Assembly (NCBI GenBank): GCA_025358645.1
Contig: JANYIW010000158.1
Coordinates: 1-45,998, forward strand
Length of the DNA: 45,998 nt
Source: Bacteroidales bacterium
GTDB lineage: Bacteria > Bacteroidota > Bacteroidia > Bacteroidales > VadinHA17
Direction of reading: 5' to 3'
How positions within the stretch are numbered: the stretch's first letter is position 1; the number at the start of each line of letters is the position of its first letter. This document shows, piece after piece, positions 1-10,500 of the stretch. Both the position numbers and the translations under genes were made by a program. The notes beneath the pieces are model-generated. The model did not search any database. It saw nothing but the letters and a program-made list of their open reading frames with translations, and was not told the origin of the DNA.

Positions 1-411
1 ATCGAATTTATTGCTGATGTAGAATGCTCTTGTTGGTGCATAATGCTCCAGTCCCGATGTTTCCGCAATCAATATTTTACAGCCCATGTTTCTTGCCTGA
101 TTACAGGTCTCCTCAAGAAGCTTTTTGCCAATACCCTTCCCACGGTAATCGTTATGTGTAGCGATCCAGTAAAGATCATAACATGTTTTGGACATGATGA
201 TCGGGCCATAACAGGCGTAAGCTGCAGTAACACCATCAACCTCTGCAAAAACGAAATAGTATCCGGTTGACTCACCATGGCTTAGCCGTTCAGCGACCAG
301 TTCAGCTGCAATTTCAACCTCATGGTCATAGAAGAATTTTGTTGATTCAACTATATCCATTACTCGTTTTATATCACTTTTTTCCGGTATTGTTCTGAAT
401 TTAAGTTCCAT
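1..411 (-). CDS. GNAT-family N-acetyltransferase (3' end beyond window)
   Basis: Reading the minus strand from an ATG at 411 gives 137 codons with no stop before the window edge, so the C-terminus is missing. The acetyl-CoA-binding motif A of GNAT enzymes is clear: RGKGIGKKLL at about residues 93-102, preceded by a beta strand containing DLYWIATH. A typical motif B region (GLEHYAPTRAFYISNKF) follows. GNAT proteins move an acetyl group from acetyl-CoA to an amine; the acceptor cannot be told from sequence. The ATG is the first possible start after an AT-rich gap. Family confident, substrate unknown. Confidence 0.85.
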   Translation of the reverse strand, partial: MELKFRTIPEKSDIKRVMDIVESTKFFYDHEVEIAAELVAERLSHGESTGYYFVFAEVDGVTAAYACYGPIIMSKTCYDLYWIATHNDYRGKGIGKKLLEETCNQARNMGCKILIAETSGLEHYAPTRAFYISNKFD

Positions 412-483
412 CGTTTTATTAATTTAAGAATTATAAGAATTACAAGGGTTGCAAAATTATTAATTGCATAAAAATAATACAAA

Positions 484-3393
484 TCAGAATCCGATATCCT
501 TTAAAGTTGCAATGCGTGCTACCGTTTCAATTGCTATTGCAGCAAAAGCTGCACCATAATCAAGATCGATATTCTCAAGAGTATCTTTTGTATCATGATA
601 GCCAGTCCTGTTAATATCGTAATTTTCCATAAAAAGCACCACAGGAACACCAGTATCAGAGAATATCTGTCCATCGGTATTGAAAATTGAGCTGTGTGGA
701 TTATACTGGGTACGCACTTCTCCTTTTAATGCCAGATGTCTGGCAATATCAGGTATTTCCTGTGGCTCTTTAATCCTTTTGCCCCGGCCTGAATTCAATC
801 TCCCGGGTTGCTTGTTCCATTTATGAGTGCATTCATTCCAGATCATATTTGCAATATGTGCCTGATATGCAAGATACAATGATTCAGCACTTTTCCCTGG
901 TGATATCTGGAAAATATCCTGGTCATTATCACGGTTATGACCTATCATATCCATTACATAAACTCCTACGATTTCCGTTTCTGATAGGTCTACACTTGTC
1001 TTGTCGCCTGTTTTCAGGTTCATGTTTTTTTCGATCAGCGACTGGCAGAAATTACGTGCACCCATACAATCAGAAGGAAACTCTTCACCGGTAAGATGTA
1101 TAAGCCATATATCACGTTCAAGCTTACCCTCCTTCGATAGTTTTAAGAGTATTGGCGCTGCCTGCAAAAGTGTTGAACTGGCCGAATAATTATCGTCAGC
1201 GCCTTTCGCTGCCAGACGCGCTCCCGATCCACCGCGACCTTTTTCATAGATGTCTTCCATGTATGCAGTGTCATAATGATCTCCAAGCACGACAGCCTGT
1301 TTCCGGTTTTTCCCGGGGATAACAACCAGTATGTTCCGTTCATGGCTGTGACCCTCCTGATTGGCAAGCCAGCCTCCATATTGTAAAAAATCAAACAATG
1401 TATTCCATTTAAACGACAATTCTCCCACCATGGCGTGTCCTTCCATTGCTGAATCTGCTATTACCTTACGATACCTGCCTGTAAGATAATCCCCAAGGTG
1501 TTCAAGATCGCGGTGTTGTTTCCCTATTATCGAAAGAGTGGTCTCATCAAGCATCATATCGGCATTATCCTTATAAATGAATTCACCCTGAGCAAGATAT
1601 TTTACATCATTCCACCAGTTTTCTTCAAAGGATCTTGTCGATGTTTCTGTGAATGTAAGTGGTTCCGGGAGAGCAGAATCGTATTGCTCTTCTATTATTT
1701 TCTCAAGGGACTTTCTTATCTGGCCGGCTTTTTCAGGAATAGTGGCGCGAATATCCAGTTCGTCCAACCAGTGTTCCAGAGTCTTATGTTTTGCTATATT
1801 TAAAATGTTTTGTGCAAAAGATCTTTTCAGTGATTTCCTGTCAGACATCTCCCAGCTCTCAAACAAAGAGATAAAGTTCAGGGAAGTCTGATGAACATAA
1901 TGATCATTTATAGTATTGAAATCATGAAGAGCAGAAAGATACAGATCACGTTTCTGCATTCTTGGCCATAGTTCAACCGGATTGCACTTCAGCCTGTCAT
2001 CATCGTGATAACCGGTGATATATCCATAAAGAGAGTCAGCCTTAATCACAACGTTATCAGATTCCCGGGCGACAAAAGCCACCAGCGGTCTGTGCAGATA
2101 TAATTCATGCTCCCCGAAACGCATGGGCGGATAAAAGAATCTGTAACCGAAAAGTCCACCCTTTAAAAGCGCTTTCTCCACCTCCATCATTTTTCTCCTC
2201 CCTGCTTTGGGACCATCTAACAGAAGGTCGAAACTATTGTTCCACAGCTGGCTGTTAGAGGCTAATGGTTTGTCATATAAGCCCATTGAATCAGGTTCGG
2301 TGCTGAACAATGCTTTAATAAGTCTGACTTTATGCGCAACCTCATTAAGTTCATCCTGATATCTGTGAACCCTTTGCCAACGGTGGGTGCGAGAATAAGA
2401 ATCATGAATAAGATTTGCGTTAATTATAAGGTCCTTACTCCCGGGATGAGGTTCATGAAGCCATCCTGATTGTGTTACCCGCAATCCACCAATCCCCCTG
2501 TTTCGCGCAACAAGGTTCAATAAGGGGATCTGAGCAGTTATTGGCAGTTCTTTTTTCAGCCGGAGATAGCCAGGCATGCCCCAGAATACAAGACTTCCGG
2601 GAAAAGGAATCAGTGATAAAGTACCTGACAGATATTTTAACTTTACAGCTTCAGGTATCTTGTTGAATGGTCTGAATGTCAAAAGATATTTAACATCAGT
2701 GAATGATGAGTCGTCATTAATGATAAACTTTTCTGTCCATTTGGGAAGAACAGATCCTTCAGAAGTCATTATTCTGAATCCGGCATTGAAAAGAGATTTA
2801 TTATCATTGAGACTTTCACCATAAGCTTCAGAAAGCAGCTTTGAAAAGAATGATATTGACTCTGTCTCAGCTACCTCTATCCCCGGTGCAGTAAAAAAAC
2901 TTTTCCAGAATGCCTGTTCTGGCTCATGTATACTGTTTCCAAAAAAAGTCCAGATCACTCTTCCCTTGTCATCCTGTGTACGGGAAAGCATTAATGGCAA
3001 TAATGTTACATACCTCTCGTGCACCAATGATCCGGCGTGAGTAGCCAATTCAGGTGGCCAATAAGGGTTATTCAGCAGGTTTTCTCCTCCATGGCCGTGG
3101 ATAAAATGTTCCGGTAGTCCCTTGCCAAGCTTAATGATATTACTCATTATCTGATGGCCAATGTGTTCAATCCCTGGTTTAAGCTCATATTCCTCTTCCA
3201 TTTCGGAGATATTCCACCCAAAAGGATCTTCTTCCTTCAAAATACGATGATCAGTTTTGCCATAAGGTTTACAACCAAGCCTGGGCGGGGGCATAAACTC
3301 AGAATATGCAGTTATCGGGTAACATCCTTTACACCCGAACCACGGGTATCCTGTCAGGAGTTTTTGCCAGCCATTGGGAATTTTTTCTACCAT
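484..3393 (-). CDS. M28-family zinc metallopeptidase with ~600-residue unidentified N-terminal region
   Basis: A 969-residue protein. The last ~270 residues form an M28 (aminopeptidase S/Y-like) domain with all five expected co-catalytic zinc ligands: HYD near 706, Asp in GADDN near 733, the Glu pair in TGEEF near 770, Asp in VMDMIG near 815 and His in GYHDTKDT near 933. M28 enzymes cut N-terminal residues or dipeptides. The first ~600 residues match no family I recognise; they start with a Cys-rich stretch (GCKGCYP, then GCKPYG) and have no signal peptide, so a cytoplasmic place is likely. Typical M28 proteins are 300-550 residues, so this is about twice the usual size. It is the only gene between its flanking gaps. 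Peptidase class is confident; substrate is unknown. Confidence 0.85.
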   Translation of the reverse strand: MVEKIPNGWQKLLTGYPWFGCKGCYPITAYSEFMPPPRLGCKPYGKTDHRILKEEDPFGWNISEMEEEYELKPGIEHIGHQIMSNIIKLGKGLPEHFIHGHGGENLLNNPYWPPELATHAGSLVHERYVTLLPLMLSRTQDDKGRVIWTFFGNSIHEPEQAFWKSFFTAPGIEVAETESISFFSKLLSEAYGESLNDNKSLFNAGFRIMTSEGSVLPKWTEKFIINDDSSFTDVKYLLTFRPFNKIPEAVKLKYLSGTLSLIPFPGSLVFWGMPGYLRLKKELPITAQIPLLNLVARNRGIGGLRVTQSGWLHEPHPGSKDLIINANLIHDSYSRTHRWQRVHRYQDELNEVAHKVRLIKALFSTEPDSMGLYDKPLASNSQLWNNSFDLLLDGPKAGRRKMMEVEKALLKGGLFGYRFFYPPMRFGEHELYLHRPLVAFVARESDNVVIKADSLYGYITGYHDDDRLKCNPVELWPRMQKRDLYLSALHDFNTINDHYVHQTSLNFISLFESWEMSDRKSLKRSFAQNILNIAKHKTLEHWLDELDIRATIPEKAGQIRKSLEKIIEEQYDSALPEPLTFTETSTRSFEENWWNDVKYLAQGEFIYKDNADMMLDETTLSIIGKQHRDLEHLGDYLTGRYRKVIADSAMEGHAMVGELSFKWNTLFDFLQYGGWLANQEGHSHERNILVVIPGKNRKQAVVLGDHYDTAYMEDIYEKGRGGSGARLAAKGADDNYSASSTLLQAAPILLKLSKEGKLERDIWLIHLTGEEFPSDCMGARNFCQSLIEKNMNLKTGDKTSVDLSETEIVGVYVMDMIGHNRDNDQDIFQISPGKSAESLYLAYQAHIANMIWNECTHKWNKQPGRLNSGRGKRIKEPQEIPDIARHLALKGEVRTQYNPHSSIFNTDGQIFSDTGVPVVLFMENYDINRTGYHDTKDTLENIDLDYGAAFAAIAIETVARIATLKDIGF

Positions 3394-3766
3394 AATGTAT
3401 TTCTAATAAACGTGAAGTTAAGTATACTTGTCCAATCTATCAACATCTATCCACTGCCGAAATTTCAGCATTTTATTAACTGACTTCAGTCATAAGGTAC
3501 CAGACAACCGCGACTAACTGGTATAACAGACTGGAACTTTCCAATTGTTAATAGTTAATATTGAATTTCTTTTCTTTATCAGAATAACTGGTTAATTTTG
3601 ATTCCACATTATTCTTAAATTTTCAAAAAAATAAATTCTTAGGTTATAAATTTTTGCTACAATAACTTTTAATTGTGAAGATATTAAATATTCATTCCTC
3701 GAACCACTTGCATTCAAAGGGGAATTGCATTTTTCTATTAAGCTTCATAATCTGGCACGATAACAG
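3394..3766. other. Divergent intergenic region, 373 bp
   Basis: An AT-rich gap between the divergent peptidase and glycosyltransferase genes that must hold both promoters. I see no convincing open frame, RNA or repeat. TGGCACG at 3753-3759 resembles a -24 element but lies too close to the ATG at 3767 to serve it. Confidence 0.6.
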
Positions 3767-4510
3767 ATGTATAACAGAAAAAAAATAGTCGTTGTGCTGC
3801 CGGCGTACAATGCAGTCCGGACACTTGAAAAGACTTATCAGGAAATTCCTTTTGATATTGTAGATGAAGTAATCCTGGTCGATGATTTCAGTAATGATAA
3901 GACCGTTGAATTAGGGAAGAAACTTGGAATAAAGCATATTATTCATCATGAAAAAAACAAAGGGTATGGTGCCAATCAAAAGACATGTTATAGAAAGGCA
4001 CTTGAACTTGGAGCAGATATAGTCGTAATGTTACACCCCGATTATCAGTACACTCCACTGCTGATTCCGGCAATGGTCAGTATAATAGGAAGTGGGTTAT
4101 ACCCTGTTGTATTCGGATCCAGAATATTAGGCAAAAGCGCTTCGACCGGGGGAATGCCGACATATAAATATATTGCCAATCGGTTCCTTACATTTATTCA
4201 GAATATTTTGATGAATGAGAAGCTGACTGAATATCATACCGGTTACCGGGCATACTCTGCAGAAGTACTAAAAAAAATAAATTTTGAATTGAACTCAGAT
4301 GATTTTATCTTTGATAATGAGATGATTGCACTCATCTTTTACAAGGGCTTCAGTATTGCTGAAATAACATGCCCTACTAAATATTTTGAAGAAGCATCCA
4401 GTATTAATTTCAGGAGGAGTATGAAGTACGGTTTTGGAGTATTGGGTGTATCATTCCTTTACTTTCTCACTAAGACAGGTATATACAAATGGAAGCTCCT
4501 CGCTAATTAA
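3767..4510 (+). CDS. Family 2 glycosyltransferase, polyprenyl-phosphate sugar synthase-like
   Basis: A 247-residue GT2 (GT-A fold) protein. The N-terminal strand VVVLPAYNA and the nucleotide-binding VDDFSNDKT (residues ~38-46) are typical, as is the acceptor-side HPDYQY near residue 90. Overall it resembles dolichyl/undecaprenyl-phosphate mannose or glucose synthases, without the long C-terminal membrane domain of some members; the C-terminus holds one hydrophobic stretch. The next gene begins 6 bp downstream and encodes a GT39 enzyme that uses polyprenyl-phosphate sugars, so I infer that this protein makes its donor at the inner membrane. The specific sugar cannot be read. The ATG follows the last in-frame stop closely. 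Confidence 0.88.
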   Translation: MYNRKKIVVVLPAYNAVRTLEKTYQEIPFDIVDEVILVDDFSNDKTVELGKKLGIKHIIHHEKNKGYGANQKTCYRKALELGADIVVMLHPDYQYTPLLIPAMVSIIGSGLYPVVFGSRILGKSASTGGMPTYKYIANRFLTFIQNILMNEKLTEYHTGYRAYSAEVLKKINFELNSDDFIFDNEMIALIFYKGFSIAEITCPTKYFEEASSINFRRSMKYGFGVLGVSFLYFLTKTGIYKWKLLAN

Positions 4511-4516
4511 TCATCC

Positions 4517-6163
4517 ATGAACAGAAAAATTTATCCATTAATAATTGTTATTTCGGCAATTTTCTTTTTTATTCCTTTTCTGGGTTCTGTACATCTTTTC
4601 GACTGGGACGAGATAAATTTTGCTGAATCGGCGCGGGAGATGATAGTAACCGGCAATTTCAGTCGTGTACAGATTGATTTTCATCCATTCTGGGAAAAAC
4701 CTCCACTTTTCTTCTGGATGCAGGCATTGAGCATGAAGTTATTCGGGATTAATGAATTTGCTGCCCGTTTCCCGAATGCCGTTATCGGAATATTAACCCT
4801 TCTGACATTGTATTTTATAGGGAAAAGACTTTATGACGAAAAATTCGGATTAATATGGGCGCTTGGTTACCTGGGATCGTTTCTTCCACACATATATTTG
4901 AAATCAGGAATTATTGATCCATTCTTTAACTTTTTTATTTTTCTGTCCGTGATCTTTCTTGCGAAAAGTATCAGAGACAATGGTGAGAACAAAGGATTAA
5001 AATATGCTTTTTTAGCTGGAATTTCGATTGGTCTGGCAACACTCACAAAGGGACCAGTTGGGTTACTAATTGCAGGTATTTCTGTCCTTGTATATTGGGC
5101 GACTATGAAATTCAAAAGAATTTCAAGCTGGAAAAATATCCTGCTATTCTCAATCTCTTGTTTAATTATAACCTCATTATGGTTTATACCGGAGATGATC
5201 AATAACGGGTTTTGGTTTATCAGGGAATTTCTTAAATACCAGGCGGACCTGTTTCTTAACCCGGTTGCAGGACACTCCGGACCAATTTATTACCATTTCC
5301 TTGTCGTTTTCCTGGGATGCTTTCCTATCTCTGTCCTGGCACTCCCAGTCTTTTTCAGGAAAGATGCAGGTTCCGGCGATAAAGGCAAATATTTTCTAAG
5401 ATGGATGCTCATTCTCTTCTGGGTTGTTATGATATTATTTTCAGTTGTTAAAACAAAAATTGTACATTATTCATCACTTGCATATTTCCCACTATCGTAT
5501 TTTGCCGCTTACTATGTTTATGAACTTGTGAACGGCAGGAACACATTCAAAAAGTACCTGGTATGGATACTTCTGGTAACAGGAACAATATTTTCAATTA
5601 TACTTATTGGACTTCCTCTGATAGGCAGATACAAAGATCTTATAACACCTTATATTAAAGATGAATTTGCTGTTGCCTGCCTGAATTCTCCTGTAAAATG
5701 GAATGGTTATGAGTTCCTGATAGGCGCTGTCTATCTCGTATTAATTATTGTTATAATTTTTATGATTAAACATAGACAGTTTTTCAAAGGGATTATTATA
5801 TTCTTCTACGCAACGGCTTTCTGCATTTTTTTCTATCTTATAACAGTAGTACCCAAAATTGAAGGGTATTCGCAGGCCCCTGCGATTAATTTCTATAAAA
5901 GCATTTCTGGTCAGGATGTTTATGTTACAACAGTTGGATTTTACAGCTACGCGCCGTATTTTTATTTCAGGAAAATGCCTGGGGGTAATATTGAAAGCAG
6001 TAACAAAGAGTGGTTGTTAAATGGTGAAATAGATAAACCAGTATATATAGTTGCAAAATCAACATCTAAAGTAATGTTTGATAAGCATCCTGATTGCAGA
6101 TTCATAAAACAGGAAGGTGGATTTCTGTTTTATTACCGTACACCTCAAACACTTAACAAATAA
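4517..6163 (+). CDS. GT39/ArnT-like integral membrane glycosyltransferase
   Basis: A 548-residue protein with a dozen or so hydrophobic segments. The first outer loop carries the family signature: FDWDEINFAESAREM (residues ~28-42) with the acidic pair needed in ArnT/PMT enzymes, followed by FHPFWEKPPLFFW. These enzymes move a sugar from a polyprenyl-phosphate carrier to lipid A or another envelope acceptor on the periplasmic side. The C-terminal ~120 residues form a soluble tail. It is the second gene of a two-gene operon with the GT2 gene 6 bp upstream. Acceptor and sugar are unknown; lipid A modification is only one option. Confidence 0.87.
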   Translation: MNRKIYPLIIVISAIFFFIPFLGSVHLFDWDEINFAESAREMIVTGNFSRVQIDFHPFWEKPPLFFWMQALSMKLFGINEFAARFPNAVIGILTLLTLYFIGKRLYDEKFGLIWALGYLGSFLPHIYLKSGIIDPFFNFFIFLSVIFLAKSIRDNGENKGLKYAFLAGISIGLATLTKGPVGLLIAGISVLVYWATMKFKRISSWKNILLFSISCLIITSLWFIPEMINNGFWFIREFLKYQADLFLNPVAGHSGPIYYHFLVVFLGCFPISVLALPVFFRKDAGSGDKGKYFLRWMLILFWVVMILFSVVKTKIVHYSSLAYFPLSYFAAYYVYELVNGRNTFKKYLVWILLVTGTIFSIILIGLPLIGRYKDLITPYIKDEFAVACLNSPVKWNGYEFLIGAVYLVLIIVIIFMIKHRQFFKGIIIFFYATAFCIFFYLITVVPKIEGYSQAPAINFYKSISGQDVYVTTVGFYSYAPYFYFRKMPGGNIESSNKEWLLNGEIDKPVYIVAKSTSKVMFDKHPDCRFIKQEGGFLFYYRTPQTLNK

Positions 6164-6195
6164 TCACCATCACAAATATACTGAACCGATACCTG

Positions 6196-6243
6196 ATCAC
6201 TACCTTTTTAAAAATATTCTAACAGAACATTTCGGGTAGTGAT
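6196..6243. repeat. Inverted repeat between convergent genes (possible terminator)
   Basis: ATCACTACC at 6196-6204 is matched exactly by its reverse complement at 6235-6243, with a 30-nt AT-rich loop. It lies between the ends of the ArnT-like gene (+) and the lysozyme-like gene (-). A shared terminator would fit the position, but there is no long T-run after the right arm. Confidence 0.4.
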
Positions 6244-6267
6244 GAATTAATAATTATCGGTTTGAGT

Positions 6268-6687
6268 TCAGAGAAATTTTTTAACCTGTTCCCAATATTG
6301 GATGGTACTTTCACCAGAACCATTCCAGTTCCTGGCAATCCGTTCAAAATTATATGGACCGATCTCAGTAGCATAGTATAAAAATATCTTCTCGGAAATT
6401 TTATAATTGAACAGGTCAATCATTGAATAAGTACTTCCTGTTCTATCATTATAGTCTACAAGACGTATGGGACGGATCTGGAAATAGCCAACTGCCTCTT
6501 CAAGAGGATTATAAGCAAGTGTGTCATACTGAGTTTCGACCATACCAACTGCATGAATAAGATTTTTAAATGGTTCAATAGGAGAAGTTCTGACTACGGC
6601 TAGAGATTTACTTGTTGGAGCAAATACCTTGAAGGTTATTGTCAGGAAAAAACCAATTGAGGCAATCTTTCTTAAAATATTTTTCAT
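6268..6687 (-). CDS. Lysozyme-like (SLT-type) secreted protein
   Basis: I use the ATG at 6687 (139 residues) because it places MKNILRKIASIGFFLTI as an N-terminal signal or anchor segment; the frame extends further upstream but that part is not signal-like. The mature part has the pattern of a small lysozyme-like fold: AVGMVETQYD with a candidate catalytic Glu, AVGYFQIRP (the GxxQI element of lytic transglycosylases) and RNWNGSG near the end, comparable to the A-Y-N-G element. Such proteins cut or bind peptidoglycan. It stands alone, convergent with the ArnT-like gene. Fold assignment is by motif only; activity is not proven. Confidence 0.65.
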   Translation of the reverse strand: MKNILRKIASIGFFLTITFKVFAPTSKSLAVVRTSPIEPFKNLIHAVGMVETQYDTLAYNPLEEAVGYFQIRPIRLVDYNDRTGSTYSMIDLFNYKISEKIFLYYATEIGPYNFERIARNWNGSGESTIQYWEQVKKFL

Positions 6688-6886
6688 AACAGAATAATAA
6701 TAAATGTGAGTTAAAAACGAAACGGTTAGTTGTTGCATTAACCGCAACAGGTGAGATCGATATTTCTCTTCTAAGAGAGAAACCAGAGGTTAGGTTCATA
6801 TATAATAACAAGTCAATCATTGTCATAACAACAATAGAATGACTGAATTGTTTAATAAACTCTTTGAAATGTGTTCCAGAAAGATT

Positions 6887-7387
6887 TCAGGATAGTCGCC
6901 CGGCGGTGTTATCTTTAAGTGGGGCGCTACCCTCCCCATCTTTAAATAATCTTACATTTAAAGCTGTAAGCCCTTTAGGTCCTTTACCTATCTCGAAAGT
7001 GACAATATTATTTTCCTTTATCGGTTCCTGAAGGTTATTCGCGTGAACAAAGACACTCTGTTTATTTTCCATATCACGTATAAATCCGAAGCCTTTTGAG
7101 TCATTGAAAAAGGTCACAACACCTTTTCTTATATAACTTGCTTTTGCAGATGGAATATTCTTTTTAGCTCCTGTCTCAATATTCTCTACTTCGACTTCAA
7201 TCTTATTATTTGGATCCGGAGGAGTCGAAGAAATTTTTCCATATTCATCAACATAGGCGATCATATCAGCAAAGCTGCTTTTTCCACTCTCTTTCCTGAT
7301 AAGTCGCTTTTTTTCCTTTTCTTTTCTCTTTTTATCCTTTTTATTCTTTACTTCTTTTTTGTTTGATGTTTCCTGCGATCTACCCAT
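6887..7387 (-). CDS. Cold-shock-domain protein with highly charged N-terminus
   Basis: A 166-residue protein. Residues ~85-150 form a cold-shock domain: KGVVTFFNDSKGFGFI (RNP1-type), then SVFVHANNL (RNP2-type) and VTFEIGKGPKGLTALNV. This domain binds single-stranded RNA or DNA. The first ~35 residues are very rich in Lys, Arg and Glu, which could add nonspecific nucleic-acid contact. The general layout (basic N-terminal extension plus one CSD) is common in Bacteroidota. Monocistronic; the 153-bp leader upstream holds an inverted repeat noted separately. Confidence 0.9.
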   Translation of the reverse strand: MGRSQETSNKKEVKNKKDKKRKEKEKKRLIRKESGKSSFADMIAYVDEYGKISSTPPDPNNKIEVEVENIETGAKKNIPSAKASYIRKGVVTFFNDSKGFGFIRDMENKQSVFVHANNLQEPIKENNIVTFEIGKGPKGLTALNVRLFKDGEGSAPLKDNTAGRLS

Positions 7388-7456
7388 ACATTAATATTTG
7401 GTTAGTTAATAATTATCCTCTCTGGTCGAATTTGCTCAAAGATAAGGTTTTATTTC

Positions 7457-7484
7457 CGGTATTACTATAAAGTTACCAATACCG
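7457..7484. repeat. Inverted repeat in leader of the cold-shock gene
   Basis: CGGTATT at 7457-7463 pairs with AATACCG at 7478-7484 across 14 nt. The site lies in the 153-bp gap between the RND transporter stop and the cold-shock ATG, so it may fold in the leader RNA of the latter. A shorter TTACC/GGTAA pair lies just beyond it. Functional role is not shown. Confidence 0.3.
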
Positions 7485-7540
7485 ACCACCTTACCGACAA
7501 CAGGGCAATCCTGGTAAAGCTGAAATGTGCTGTCTTATTG

Positions 7541-10500
7541 TCAGATTGATTCATCAATTGCGGGTTTCCTGTATAACAATCTCAGAAGTGATGGAAAAAC
7601 CAGCAGTAAGAGTGGCATGGCAATTATAAAACCACCGATTACTGCAATTGCCAGGGGTTGCTGCATCTGGGCTCCAACGCCTATCCCCAGAGCTAAAGGT
7701 GTAAGCGCCAGAATGGCGCCGATGGCAGTCATAAGCTTTGGACGGATTCGAAGCGAAATGGCATAATTAATTGATTTGTCAATGTCTGAAGTAGTCTCAA
7801 AAGTTGTAAGAAACTGGTTAACTGTAAATATTGCATTCTCGGCAATAATGCCAACAATCATAATTATACCAGTATAACTTCCCACATTCAGCTGAATACC
7901 TGTAATGTACAATGCCCAAATACATCCCCCGATACCCAGAACAGAAATAAATATGATAAGTAAAGCAATACGAAGATCCCTGAACAAAAACAATAGGACA
8001 GTAAAAACCAGAACTATAGCTGTAAGAAGAATAAGCAAAAGTTCTCTGAATGACGCCTGTTGTTGTTGGAAAGTGCCACCATATTCGATGTAATAGCCAG
8101 GGGGAAGTAAAACATTTTTAGCGATAAACCCTTTTATTTCATTTATTGCACTACCTATATCACGATTGTCAAGTCTGGCAGTTACTTCAATATTTGATTT
8201 GAGATCCTCGCGGGTAAGTTCCGGATCGCCTGCAGATAATACAACATTGGCAAAATTCTGCAAAGGTTTATATGATCCATCAGGTGCAAAAACAGGTTGG
8301 TTTTTGATAAGATCAATACTATTGCTATTAAAATTGGTACTTCTCAGAAGAATTGTCAGCATTTGTTCACCTTCCTGAACCTGTCCTACCGGTACTCCTT
8401 CATTATAAACTTTAAGTTGGGTCTGAAAATCTGAAGGAGTAATTTTGTATTGTGCCAGCTTACCCTGGTCGGGAAGAACAGTAACTGTAGGGCCGTCATA
8501 TATAATCCCATTCATAACATCGGCAACCCCTCTTACAGAATTCAGATTTTCCTGCACTTTTAGCGCTAAAACCTGCAACATGGCATGATTATCACCAAAT
8601 ATTTTAATAACTATAGGTTGTGGCCGTCCGATAAGATCGCCAAGAAGATCTGCTATCCTCTGTCCGAATTCTATTTCAAGAGCCGGGGCGACAGCAGTTG
8701 CCCTATCACGAATTTCGGATATCACATCTTCTGTTTTCCTGTTTATTCCTTGTTTTAGTTGAATAAGATAATCTCCATAATTCGGGGGTATTACTCCGGA
8801 TGCCATGCTTATTCCAGAAATCATATTCGTTCCAGTTCGTCTCATGTAGGTTTCAACATCGGGATGGCTTAGTACAACTTTATCAACTTCTCTCAGGATT
8901 GCATCGGAGGCATCGAGAGTTGTTCCAGCCGGAGCAATATAGTCGAGTACGATTGATCCTTCATCAAGCTCAGGTAAAAAACCGGTCTTCAGCCTGTTAA
9001 TTAATAAAGCCGAAGAAATTACAAGAATAAGTATGAAAGCGATTGAAAACCAGGGTTTATCAAAAAACCAGACCAGCCACCAAAGCCTTTGACGTTCCTT
9101 GTTATCTTTGATATTGGAAATATTCTGAAGCTTTGTATGTGGTTTATATCCAAATAACAGATGCAAAGCGGGTAAACCGATCCATGTGGCAATGAAAGAA
9201 CATACAAGAGTAATCTCAATCGTAAGAGTCAGTTCTTTGAAAAAGCTACCTGCAACGCCGCTCATCATTACAAAAGGAAGAAAGATTACAATGGTACTTA
9301 AGGATGAACCTATCATTGCCGGGAGAAACAGCTTCATTGATTCACTGACAACGGCCTTCTTATCTTTCCCCGGGTTTTCCTCGTGTACGCGGTGAAGCTG
9401 TTCAATAATTACAATTGCATCATCTATTAATAGTCCTATTGATGCTGCTATTGCACCTAACGACATAATATTAAGTGTGATGTGCACAAAATGCAGCACG
9501 ATTACAGTAAGCGCAAGTGTGACTGGTATTATCAGGATTATACTGAGGCTTGCCCTGAAGGAACGTAAAAACAATATGACAACAATTATAGCAAGGAACA
9601 GCCCTTCGTAAATACTTTTCAACACACTGTCAATTGAACTTGTTACAAATGCAGATTGGTTATAATATGGCTTCATTGTGATCCCTGATGGCAATTGTTT
9701 CTGGATTTCACCAGCCCTTGTGTTCACATTTCTTTCAAAATCCACGAGGTTTACACCTTTTTGTTTTACCAGATCAATAAGTACAGCATCATGACCGTTT
9801 GCATTGATCCTTATAAATTCCTGCTGCTCCTGTAAATCAATCAGGGCAAAATCGCGCAGTCTTATGATACGGTGACCATCATTTTTAATTACAACCTCAT
9901 TTAATTCATCAATGTTTTTAAACCTTGTGTCAGTGAGTGAAAGGTACAAGCGGCGGTAATCGGAAAGTAATCCATTCGATTCTATGAAATTAGTATTCCC
10001 AAATGCCACAATAATGTCCTGTGGGGTTAGCCCGAGTGAGATCAGTTTTTGAGGTACCGGAGATACTATAAATTCTTTGGTTTTTCCCCCCCTGATAATA
10101 ACATTGGAGATACCCGGTATTTGTGAGAACTGTGGCCTTATATTAAAAAGAGCCATATTTCTCAGTTCTATCTGACCGTATTTATCACTTTCAATAGTAA
10201 ATCCGGTAACCGGGTAAATTGACTGGCTCATTGCCTCAACAACAATATTTACTGTTGCCGGGAGTAAATTCTTTATTTCATTAATCCGTTCATTTAACTG
10301 GGTTTTAGCAAGATTAATGTCAACATTCCAGTCGAAATACGCATCTATTGTACAGCTTCCCCTGTTTGTGCTGCTCCTCACTGTGGTAATTCCATTAACC
10401 CTTTTAATTGCAATTTCGAGAGGCTTGGTCACTGTTATCATCATTTTATCAACTGGCTGCTCTCCGTTATCTGCTATAATGGTTATTTTAGGGAACGTTA

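Noticed and set aside
3753-3768. TGGCACGATAACAGA as a -24/-12 promoter
   Set aside because: It would start RNA inside the coding region of the glycosyltransferase, and the -12 box lacks GC.
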